Source of the DNA: Callipepla californica brunnescens
Taxonomy: Eukaryota > Chordata > Aves > Galliformes > Odontophoridae
Reading direction: 5' to 3'
Length of the DNA: 64,000 nucleotides
NCBI GenBank assembly: GCA_023055505.1
Contig: JALIRH010000007.1
Location: forward strand, 28,377,720 to 28,441,719
Each line of letters begins with the position of its first letter. Within the stretch, counting starts at the first letter, position 1. Made by a program: the position numbers and the translations under genes. Below the pieces are notes generated by a model. The model was not told the origin of the DNA and made no database searches. It saw only the letters and a program-made list of their open reading frames with translations. Positions 11,593 to 21,658 of this stretch are shown in pieces.

Positions 11593-14500
11593 GTTTTCCC
11601 TCCCATTTGCAGGAGGTGTCAGGTAAAAAATGAGCCCAGAGGCACTGGAAAAGCAGCAGCAGTGCTGGGGTTTCAGGGCCACATGGGATGCTGTGGGTCT
11701 CAGGGCATGGATGGGTGTTTGGACATCCCAATGGATGCTCCTGGGGAGGTGACCTCCAGCAGCTGCAGCAGATGTGGGGCTGGGAGCTGCTGGTGTGCAA
11801 GAGAATGCCACCAGGTGAACTGGCTTTTTGTGTGGCTGCTTGCCCCTATTTATGCAGCTACTTGCGCAGAGACAGAAGGTAGCATCAGGCTCTGGCTGGG
11901 TAGGTGAAAGCATATATGTATCTGAACAATTAGATGCCTCTGGCTGCAAATGGGAGCTCTGTGTGTCCTGTGCTGTAAACACAGCAATTTGTGTGTGCTC
12001 ACGCATGTCCTGTCAGCATTTGTTTAATGCTTTGGTTGTGCTGACTTCTTCCCTTCCCGTTTGCGTTTTAATGCGCAGGCACTCGCTGAAGTGCAGGCAC
12101 TTAGCGATCATCTGGCCTTGCTGAGGCTGAGCACCCAATGCATTTTAGCCACATCTAACTTCTCAGTCAGCACTGAGGAAATGAACAGATCCCACATCCC
12201 CTCCAACGGCAGGTTCTCCTTCCCTTGCTGATAGCACCCCATGCATCCCACCTGGGCTGTGCATGCCAGGAGCCAACCCCAGGCAGCACCTGCAGAGAGT
12301 GCACAGAGTTTTGTAAAGCTTGCAGAGCCTTCCCAGAGCTTTTCAGTGGCCTCTGGATGCCACCAGCTTGTAGGATCTGCTGGAGAAAAATGGGAAGCCT
12401 GACTTTTCTGAAATGGATTCAGTACTTGTTGGTTCAGAGCAACTTAAAAGGCTCACCCGAAATTAAAGATTAATTAAGGCTTTAAATTAAGAGGAGATCT
12501 AGTTGCCATGGTCATGCATTACCAGAAACGTCACAGGGCTGAGGCAATTTGCTTTGTTTGGGTGGTATTTGGACTAGTTATATGAAGTGGTAATAATGAA
12601 CAAACACAAGATCCAGGGAAAGTCCATCAGGGGGCTTTCATTAGGCCACTGTTTGCTCAATATGACATGCCATGTGCCACAACCTGACCTTCAGCTCTTT
12701 CTTTGTGAGTTCCAATGGATCGAATAACTCAGACTTTCACAGCCTTAAGCTGAGCCCATCAGTCAGAGATGCCCTGACTTTTGCACATTGAGGTAGATCA
12801 GCAACACAGGAGAAAACTATTATCCACAGTCAGTGCTGTCAACAGCAACCCCCTATTACCCCAGGATGGTTTGTCAGGCCCAATTCCAGGTTTGTTTGGT
12901 TTTGTTATGCACCTTTTTACTGTTTGTTTGTTTGTTTTTTCCCCAAATCGATGGCTTCTTCACAAAGAGCTCTGGAAAAGGATTTGGAGCTTCTCAGCCC
13001 AGAAGTGTCACTCAGCTGGGGTGAGGACAGACTGTAGATACTGAGTGATGGGCACACACAGACCTCGAGCTGCAGCTTCACACAGTGTGGTCCAGCTTCA
13101 AACTCTGTTTCCAAGGTATACTCAGGCATGCAGCCTGGAAACACTCTTTTCACAAGTCTTTGTGCAGATAAAATCCCTTCATATGAATATGCAAGAAAGC
13201 AATCACCAAGGGAGGTTGCAGGCCAAAGTCATTAAAATCTGCGAGTGATTGCGTAGAGAACATCCTGGCAGAGCAACTCCAGCACTCAAACTTGTTAATC
13301 CTTCCAGCACAACCATTAGATGGGGAAAAAGTGATGGTGATTTGTTTTCTTGTTGTTTAACAGTTAGATGAACTTTGGCAATGTAATATAGACTTGAAAC
13401 CACAGGTAGTTTGAGAGACTGGGTTGAAGGGCTTCATCTAGAGGACCTCAGCTGGGATCATGGCCTTGCTGCCCACTGGAATGGGGAGGACACCTCACTT
13501 TTCCCTGTTGCTAGTGATGCCCCTTTTTTGTTCTCCTTTTTGTTGCTGGAAAGTGCTCTGATAAGCAGTCTCCTCACTCAGGGTCCACAGCCTTGTGCCT
13601 GCAAGCAGCTGAGAAGATTCTGTGCCAAAAAGTGAACTTTATCTGTTGCACTGCCACTATCTGAAGTGCCCTTTACAGGTAGGGTGAAGGACTTCACTCT
13701 CATCAAAATCCTTGTCACTGATGGGCCAAGATGGCTGCTACAATGTAGGAGTCCATATAGACATGCTGCAAGAGAATCCTTGGAGTATTTTTTACGAGAC
13801 TGGCTGTAAGCAAATGACAGGCTGTGGGAGCAGGATTTAGATTCCCTTTTTCAATGCACTGATTTGTTCTATGGACAACTCCAGGAAGTGAGAACTGTTC
13901 AAGTGAAGTGAAAAAAAAAAATTTCTAGTTCACCTATATGAAAGCCTTTTTAGCATCAGTAAGGGAAATGAGGAGGATATTTTGGGTCATGCGCAAGATG
14001 AAGGAGACTAATGAGGAGCTGTAACAGGAAAGCATACACACACGAATAAGTGAGAAGAGAAAACAGACCTCCAGGTACCAGAAGCTTGTGTAATGAGAAT
14101 TTCATCCTTACCACATTCACAAGTGGGTCATGGAAAGTTGCTGATGGGGTCAGCTTTCAGATTGACATAACTCAATATAATTGATTCTAATGGGTTTCTT
14201 AGGTCATAAAAGGTGATTTTCTTTAGGCTTTTATCCTGTGCTCCTTGGTAATATTTCTAAAACCCGAGATAAGTAAAAAATGCATATTGAAGTGGTTCCT
14301 GATACTCAGGACTTTAATGAGATTTCTCTACTATTTTTGCAAGATGATGATGAGTAAACATTCCAGTTTCCTCTACTTTTCCCTAACATACACAAGTAGG
14401 GGGTATACAGCATTACAGCTACAAAGAAAGGAAAGGCTTGGAGTTTCTAGAAAGTACCTTCATTCCATACATGTAAAAAAGACTTAATCTCCAAGGAGGA

Positions 14501-15799
14501 TCTTTGTTGACTACTCAGGCTGGCCCCAGCCCATGCTTTTTCTTACACATTTGTGCAAAGAGTCTTTCTTAGGTGGCAGATGAGAGGGGCATGGACGCTG
14601 ACTGGGTTATGTGTGTTGGCACTGGGTCAGCTGCCCTGTCTTGGGCTTCTTCAGGGATGGTGCAAAGACAGCTATGTCTGCCATCAGCATCCTTCTCCTA
14701 GACCCTCCAAGTGTGCTCCATGAGTGAGAAATATTCAAGAAATAATCCTCCGTCTTCAGCCAAAGCTGTGTCACAGTGACAGGAGGAAGTGGGGACAGGT
14801 TACACATGCTCTGTGGGCTCAAGCCTTGTGGCCAGAAAAATGCAGGGCTTGTTTAAGCCTGCAGGCCGTGGAGTATGAGCTGAGACTTTTTACTAGCTTC
14901 CCTCCACACACCATTCCAGCTGTTAATCCATTGGTGTTTTGTTTCAGGCTGTCACCACACTTTGGAAAGGCATCTGCTAAAATATGGGATGACTTGTGTT
15001 CATTCCCTGTCCCAAAACTGCTCATCAATGGCTAGTACATTCTGTAGTACCTCACAATATTTTGCTGATTACATAGGTCAACCTGTTCATTTCTCTGCAC
15101 AGCCTTTATTGTTTTGATGTTATCTTGGCTTGGTGTCATCTTTCTGCATAGACTCAAGAGCAGTTCTCTACCTGGTGAGATCCTATAATCAAAACTAGAA
15201 GTACAAATCAGATCTTTAAAAAGAACCAATCAAATATAAAGCAAACTTGTCTCACATTTATGCGCAGTTGCAATTGAAGGTCATTGATTTTGTGAGTCAC
15301 TAAGCAGAAGAAAGTTTCCAAGTGCATTTGGAAAGGAGTCGCAGTCGTGTGTAGCAAATTAACAGGAAGAATAAATTTAGGAGAAATGGCACCTACCCAA
15401 AGCCAAATCCAGGGCTAGAGGAATAGGATGCTGATGGGGTTATAAAACAGGTTGAATAAATACGAAGATGCTGTAGCACGTGTTACCACTTGGAAGGAAA
15501 GATGTGTTAGTGTTCAAAGGATGGACATCTCCGATGCCACCTCAGGGAGGCTTCTTCCTAAACATTTGGATCATTGAGGAGCTCTGGAGACCTCATTGCA
15601 TGGAAGAGCAGAGGCAGAGGACAGCCTGGAAAAGGAACAGCATCCCACAAACACTATGCTACCCATCTCCACAGTCCACTCAACGATGAACTATCCCCTC
15701 ACTGCCTTACAGGGTCCCATTTCATCCTCCTAAGTAGGCTTGCAGAAGTTCCTATGTGCTTGCAGCCTGTCTCAAATGGTTTTCTCCATGTCCTTCCAG
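11593..15799. other. Unique intergenic sequence
   Basis: No gene or mobile element that I can name. A minus-strand frame of 167 codons at 12006-11503 overlaps the CR1 end and is compositionally biased. A short (TTTG)n run lies at 12922-12935. Confidence 0.5.
12922..12935. repeat. (TTTG)n short microsatellite
   Basis: Three to four TTTG units followed by a T run, directly visible. Confidence 0.7.
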
Positions 15800-16071
15800 A
15801 GACAGAACCCCAGAATCCCAGTATGGCTGGGGTTGGCAGGGCCCTCTGGGCACACCTGGTCCAACTCCTGCCCAAGCAGGGACACCCACAGCAGGGTGCT
15901 CAGGGACAACTCCAGGCAGTTTCTGAAGATCTCCAAGGAGGAGGCTCCTCGGTCTTTGGGCAGCCTGTGCCAGTGCTCACTTACCCACAGAGCACAGAAG
16001 TGCTTCGGGGTGTTCATAGGAATCTTCCCCACTGGAAGGAAACTTTGATGTGAATCTTCTCTGGACTGCAC
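15800..16071 (-). mobile_element. CR1 LINE 3' fragment, antisense
   Basis: Antisense CR1 3' UTR. Reading left to right, the reverse complement of a CR1 tail (cagaatcccagtatggctgg) is followed by ggtccaactcctgcccaagc, then cagcctgtgccagtgctcac, the reverse complement of the widely shared gagcactggcacaggctg motif. It belongs to the same general CR1 subfamily type as the + copies at 17.7 and 20.5 kb. 5'-truncated. Confidence 0.9.
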
Positions 16072-17092
16072 AAACCTGTAAACATGAAAGTATCCATCTG
16101 GAGGCAGACGTTGTTTCTTCCTGCATCCTTTGCTTAGTCTTCTAATTGATCAGTTTGTTATGTTTTCTTCAAGAAAAATGTTAAGTATTCCAAAAGCTTG
16201 ATTTTGAAAAAAAAATTTAAAATGCATTAAAGATGCTATACTGTTTGGAAATGTCCTAAGATTCTTGAGCAGCACTTAAAATCCCTATCTGCATCTCAAC
16301 AGCCCAATTTTACTCTAGCCCTAATTAGAGAGTGTTGGAAAAGGCGCTGAATTCCAAGTAAGCATCTAGTTTGAGGCCCACACAGCAGGAGAAGCAGAGG
16401 GTAAGCTGGTTGCTTGGGAGTGAAGGAAGGGCTGCCCGCACTGTGATGGTCTTAGGCTTGAAGTTTCCTTTCTCACTGCAACATGGCAAGGGCTGACTGG
16501 GCTAGGGAAGAGGAGTGTTGGCTGCAAGGAGGCCAGGGGGTTGAATCCCACAGTGGAGGGACTCCAGGAGATGGTGCAGCAGGGACATGGCTGCCCCAAG
16601 CCACCAAATGACACTTCCAATTATGCTGCCACATTAGGATGCAGTGGTCTTAAGGGGGACTGGGTCATCGAATGAAAATAAGAACCTCCATGGCAAAGTT
16701 AGTCTCCCTTTGTCCACTCACATCTCTGAAGATGATAGGCTTATGAAGTGTTTCCTTTCCAGAGCTGCTAAAGATTCGGAGAAATTAACTGTAATATGAT
16801 GATGAGAAGATTTATGAGAGAATCAAGGAGATATGAAAATGAAAGAGTCAACAGTGTTAAAGCATGACACAAGATAGCAAAATATTTTATTTCCATTGCG
16901 TTCAGTATTATCTCTTGGTTGTCTGGAAATAATCCGAGCAGGGAGGCTGCACAGCAGAGCTACGGAAAATGGATGTGATCATTTTCCACAGACTCAGAGA
17001 GTAACACTCTAGATATTTTATAACTTGCTCATGTTTTATGTCATTTCTTCAGACATCTGCGCATTAGAGTGACTGAGAACTGCAAATGATGT
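16072..17092. other. Unique intergenic sequence
   Basis: Nothing recognised. AT-rich towards the right, leading into the hairpin at 17.1 kb. Confidence 0.5.
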
Positions 17093-17173
17093 ATAGTTAA
17101 GATAACCCCCTATAATTAAGCTGAAATAATGCTGGATTATTCTAGCGTAATTATAGGGGGCTATTTTAACTAT
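17093..17173. repeat. Near-perfect 38-bp inverted repeat (hairpin)
   Basis: Two ungapped 38-bp arms, 17093-17130 and 17136-17173, flank a 5-nt loop (gctgg). They match at 33 of 38 positions; if transcribed from the + strand two of the five mismatches become G:U pairs. The core arm is CCCCCTATAATTA / TAATTATAGGGGG. The size and symmetry resemble a palindromic MITE (as in the MADE1 type), an old palindromic repeat of the Eulor kind, or a pre-miRNA. I know of no named match. The flanks do not show a clear long target-site duplication. Confidence 0.85.
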
Positions 17174-17705
17174 TAGCTCATTAAAAAGCTATGATGCGAA
17201 TCTTGTTCTAAAAGAGAAGAAAAGAAGAGTATATGAACAAAATGTCAGTGGTCCTCTGCTAAGACCAGATGGAGAGGTATAACTATACTCAATTTGTCAG
17301 TCTATATACTTAATTAAAGCCAGGGCTGCATGGAGCCTGCAATGACCTTTTACTATGTTTAGCTTTTGCAGATTGACATAGCAATGCAGAAATGCTTGCA
17401 AAGGGAATGTAGTACCTATGTAAAAGAGCAAACTTAGCTGAAATTGGCTCCGGTTTGGCATGAAGCCTTGCCACAAGCTCCTCTGTAGATGGGAGACATG
17501 GTTTAATTCACTTAGCACTTCAGTTGGAGACCATATGGTTAGAGAAGCCAGCACTGCAAGACCAATATTCCACGAATGGGTGCTTTGGTTCTGTGATGGG
17601 ACCCTGGAATTGCTAAAGTGTTCACAACCTGTACAATCTCTGCTGGAGTATGGGTACTCATCCACGTCTGAGCTGCTTGGGATCATCACTGATCAAATGC
17701 TATGA
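17174..17705. other. Unique intergenic sequence
   Basis: No gene or repeat seen. A 130-codon minus-strand frame at 17689-17297 has no family similarity I recognise and no splice context. Confidence 0.45.
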
Positions 17706-17980
17706 AGCCAGGCTCCTTCCAGAGGGGCCCAGAGCTAGGATCAGGGGCAACGAGCACAAACTGAAGCACAGGAGATACCCTCTAAACACCCTGAAGCACC
17801 ACTTTGCTGTGCAGATGGCTGAGCACTGGCACAGGCTGTGCAGAGGTTGCGGAATGTCCTCCTTGGAGCTCTTCAGAAGCTGCCTGACAACCCTGCACTG
17901 GGTGTCTCTGCTCAGACAGCGGTTGGGCCAGGTGGGCCCAGAGGTGCCTACCAGCCTCAGCCATCCTGGGATTCTGTGAA
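17706..17980 (+). mobile_element. CR1 LINE 3' fragment
   Basis: A + strand CR1 tail. It contains gagcactggcacaggctg, then a tract like tgtcctccttggagctcttc, the motif ggttgggccaggtgggccca, and ends ccatcctgggattctgtgaa. The copy is truncated at the 5' end and complete at the 3' terminus. Confidence 0.93.
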
Positions 17981-18819
17981 TTCAACTATCACTGCTGCCT
18001 CAGTCAGGGTGATTACGAACTTAAACAGTTTGCTTTGAAAATACGGCCAGTTGTGCTGCTTTGCCCGAAGGGGTATCTAATCTCTGGCACCCAGCAGCAA
18101 GCAGCAGGGCAAAATAGGCAAGCAGAGGCTAAATAAGAAAAATGACTTCTTGTCCTCTAGCATTATGGCAACAAATGGTGAAGAATGCACCCTTGGGGAA
18201 AGGAGAAATGAATGAGATGAATGTGTAATGTCTAATAAGTACATGTCGAATCAAAGAGCATTCTCTTAGAGGGTAGTGCTAGTAGCGTTTGGTGAAGGCA
18301 AGGAGCAGGGAGTCAGCAGGGGAATTTATTGCTGTGCAGGACTGCACTTTATGTAAATCTTGCTGGAGAGCTCTCTGTGACTGCTGTTGGCTTTTGAAAG
18401 GAGAGGTAATTAGTGTAAGACTTTGTTTTATTGGAAAATCACAAAGAAGCCAAATCAACATAAAGGCAGGAATGGCAGCTCAGGCGGGCCTCAAGTCCTG
18501 CCAAGTCCTTGTAAGGTCTGGTGCTCAGCTCCAAGGGTTGGAAGTGAGTGAAGGAAGGCACTGATGGGAGGAGGGTGCTGACAGGGAAGGAGGGGAGGTG
18601 GGCTAGGACTGGAGCTGGAGCTGTATGCCAGTGTTTCTTGTTCTCCCCTCTGCTCAGCCCAAGAGCACTGGGCAGTGAGGATGGGGGACCACAGCACTAT
18701 TACATGAAGGACTCAGGGCCAGAGGTGTATCCCAGCGTTTGTCTCAAGGGGTTGTTTACTGCCATTTGATTAAAGAACAAGAATTGCACCACATGCCCCA
18801 GAGAGCCGGCAGAAAGCAT
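17981..18819. other. Unique intergenic sequence
   Basis: No gene or mobile element recognised. It runs into the CpG-rich segment that begins at about 18.83 kb. Confidence 0.5.
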
Positions 18820-18829
18820 CGGTGTGCAC

Positions 18830-19165
18830 ACTGAATATGCGAGAGACTGGGAACGGCGCACGTGGCGAGCTCGGGTTGGCTCGGCAGCACACCATCGCAT
18901 TCCGAGAGTGGAGAAGGCAGCCAGGGAGCGATGCGGGGGAGCTGAGGGCTGCAAAGAGCTCCGGAGGACGGCTGCAGGCCCTGCAGCGGGGACGGGTCGG
19001 GGCACCTCGGCACGGCAGCGGCACCCCGCGCCTCGGGAGCCACTGGGTGGCGTGGCGACACTTCGGTTAGGCGCCGAGCAGCATGGTGGTGGAAAAACAC
19101 AGGCAGGGATGCGTGGAGGTAATTTACGGGGCCTCTCTCTTCCGAGCGGGGAGGGAGCGGGTGAA
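18830..19165. promoter_or_regulatory. Isolated CpG island (candidate promoter)
   Basis: A sharply GC-rich block in AT-rich surroundings. I count about 26 CpG dinucleotides in 18841-19080, far above the flanking sequence. It is not a CR1 copy. Open frames on both strands across it (about 150 and 144 codons) are explained by GC-rich composition and show no recognised domain. CpG islands in birds mostly mark promoters, so a transcript start, possibly of a long non-coding RNA, is plausible. A donor-like GAG/GTAATT occurs on the + strand near 19118. Direction and transcript are not established. Confidence 0.6.
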
Positions 19166-20485
19166 ACCAGATTAGGGATGTGGTTCCATGCCATGCCACC
19201 TTTAACAAATAAAAGTCCGAATGATCAAGTATCCAGGAGTAAAGTTCAGAGGCTGTAAAAGCAATCGGCTAATGACAAACCACAGCACGGCCTCGCCTTT
19301 GCTGGGCATGGTGCGGAGAGGGGATGGTCACTGGTCCCCTGGGCTAACAGTTGCCCCACATCCCTCCCGTTGTGTCCTCAACTATTGAGAGTCCCTCTGA
19401 TCTGTGCCCAGTTCTGCTGGACGGTGGTCAGGCTGTAGGCACAGTAGTTTGGGCTGGGGGCTGGCAGGGAATGAGGACCCCCAGGCACAGATCTGCTCTG
19501 GTTTCCAAAGCTGTCCTTTGCTACAGGGACAGCGTTGCCTGTCCCATGGGGATGGGCGCAGCTGGCTCACCCACAGCTGGGCCCACACTGCAGAAAGCCA
19601 GGAGGGAGATGTCAGCACAAGGCAGGAGCCAGAAAGGTTTTATCTTGGCACCCTCTGGACATGTCACATTTTCCTCCCCAGTCTGGCTTGCTCCTGCCTG
19701 ATGTATAACCCCTGTTGTGTTTCACAGGCTCGTTTCCCTCTGATTGTTTAATATGATTAGGAAAACATTTGTAACATCTTCATCTCAGTGGTGCTCACTG
19801 CCTGCAGCTCTCCCTGAAGGAAAGCCAGCTCACAAAGCTCCCTGTAGCTGGGCCTGCCCACCCTGCCACCCAAGGAGTTTCTCATCCCCTGGCAGGGCAA
19901 AGCCCTGGAGCAGTAGAGATGAGGAGAGGCTGCCCTGATGTGACCAGTGTCCTGATAAATGTTCTCATCTCTTTTTATAAACTGTCATAAAATGAACGGG
20001 CAGCTTGCTTTGAGGATATTTCTTTTATGTGACACGAGAGCTGGGACAGGAAAGAATAGTGCTCCGATAAACGATGCTATTTCCAGCTATTTCAGATAAA
20101 CATTTATTCCAAACACAGCATCATTGCTATGAATGCTCTTTAGCATTTCTGAGAGCTTCCACGATTGTTACAAGCCACCAACACGCCTTCATGGTGTGCG
20201 GGCATCAGCAGGAGAACCTCACAAGTAGCAAGGGCTGGAAGTGGAGCCAGCACCTGGGCTGGGGCCATTTGCTCACGTGTCAGCCACCCTCCATCCTCCA
20301 CCTTTGTTCTGTTTCGTGACGTGTAATCACTGAGTAGCTCTGCTCTCAGTCACCAGCCACCATTCATTGCTCTCCACTTGCCACCAAGTCACAGTGCAAG
20401 GGTAAGGAGTGGAGCCAGGAGAGCAGGAGAAGAGAGGAGGAGGCAGGTAGTGAAGGATGGTGATCACCTGCAAGCACACCCACTC
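19166..20485. other. Unique intergenic sequence
   Basis: Moderately GC-rich immediately after the CpG island, then ordinary sequence. No exon or named repeat could be supported. Confidence 0.45.
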
Positions 20486-20714
20486 TTCTCAAGAAGTTCC
20501 TTCTAAGCACCAGGAAGCACCACTGTGCTGTGCAGGTGGGTGAGCACTGGCACAGGCAGCCCAGAGGCTGTGGAGTCTCCTCCGTGGAGTTCTTCAGCAG
20601 CCACCTGGACATGGACCCTGGGCACCTTGCTGTGGATGTCCCTGCTTGGGCAGAGATGAGTCCAGATTGACCCAGAGGTCTCTGCTCACCTCATTCTGGG
20701 TTCCTGTGATTCTG
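20486..20714 (+). mobile_element. CR1 LINE 3' fragment
   Basis: A + strand CR1 tail with gagcactggcacaggcagcc, cctccgtggagttcttcagc and gtccctgcttgggcagagat, ending in ttctgggttcctgtgattctg-type sequence. Same subfamily type as the copies at 15.8 and 17.7 kb. Confidence 0.93.
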
Positions 20715-20734
20715 CTGAAGGAACCGTTTCTAAC

Positions 20735-21131
20735 ACAGCCTGGTGGAAACGAAAGTGGAGGAGAAGATGGTGGCGGGTCTGAGGACAAGATGTATGAGGA
20801 GCGGCTGAGGTCCTTGGGTTTGTTTAGCCCAGAGCAGAGGAGCTGAGGTGAGCCCTCATGGTGGCTGCAGCTCCTCACAGAGAGGAGGGGACAGAGACAG
20901 GGACTGAGGGAACGACATGGAGCTGGGAGCATGGAGAGAGACAGCTGGAGGTCAGGTACAGGATCTGCACCTTGTCAGGCCCTGGAATGGTCTGCCCAGG
21001 ACAGTGGGCATGGTCCCAAACTGCTTGAGTTCAAAGAGCACCTGGACAATGCTCTCAGACACAGAGTTTGAATTTTGAGTGGTCCTGTGTGGAGCCAGGA
21101 ATTGGCCTCAGTGATTCTCATGTGTCCCTTC
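20735..21131 (+). mobile_element. Second CR1 LINE fragment, different subfamily type
   Basis: About 20 bp after the previous CR1 tail a further + strand CR1 begins. It shows aggagcggctgaggtccttg, then ggtttgtttagcccagagca, later gagcacctggacaatgctct, and the 3' motif ggagccaggaattggcctca followed by gtgattctcatgtgtccctt. The ggagccagga(a/g)ttgg 3' end distinguishes it from the neighbouring copy, so these look like separate insertions. An internal part appears shortened. Confidence 0.88.
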
Positions 21132-21385
21132 TGCCCTGCAGGAAAACAGTGGAAGTAATGGCCAGAGTTTTCTGACAGGCCTTGGAACAGCCCATCCTGC
21201 CTCCAATGTGCCTTCTGTCAAAGGGTGATTGTTGCTCTGAGGAGCTGTAGTGCTCAGTGCCTGTAAGTGCTTTGAGCCCCATGAGAGGATGGGGCTGTGG
21301 CGTTCAGGGGTCTTGGTGGAAGCTGATGCTGCAGTCACTTTTCACAGTGAAGTGTTGGAAAGGGCTGCATGACCAGCAGGTCTCT

Positions 21386-21658
21386 GCCCTTCCAGATCAG
21401 AGTGTAATGTGGTCTAATGTGCCTACAGTGCTGGAAGAGCAACACTGGCAAGGAGGTTAAGAGGTCATCTTCACTGCAGCACCCTTCCCTTGAAGGCACA
21501 AACATCTTGCCCTTCCATTTCAGAGTGTAATGTGGTCTAATGTGCCTACAGTGCTGGAAGAGCAACACTGCAACAACAAGAAAATCCCACAGCCCTGGCA
21601 AGGAGGTTAAGAGGTCATCTTCACTGCAGCACCCTTCCCTTGAAGGCACAAACATCTT
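21386..21658. repeat. Two-copy tandem duplication with 27-bp indel
   Basis: Copy 1 is 21386-21508 (123 bp) and copy 2 is 21509-21658 (150 bp). Outside one 27-bp segment present only in copy 2, the copies differ by about two bases (ccagatcag against ccatttcag). The 27-bp segment is bounded by a CTG on both sides, so copy 1 probably lost it by microhomology-mediated deletion after the duplication. The near identity indicates a young event. No repeat family is recognised in the unit. Confidence 0.95.

Noticed and set aside
11503..12006. 167-codon minus-strand open frame
   Set aside because: Its end lies inside the CR1 element and the rest is compositionally biased and unlike any family I know.
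18756..19258. Overlapping 144-164-codon frames on both strands at the CpG island
   Set aside because: Open frames on both strands of a GC-rich block are expected from low stop-codon density. No domain is recognisable.
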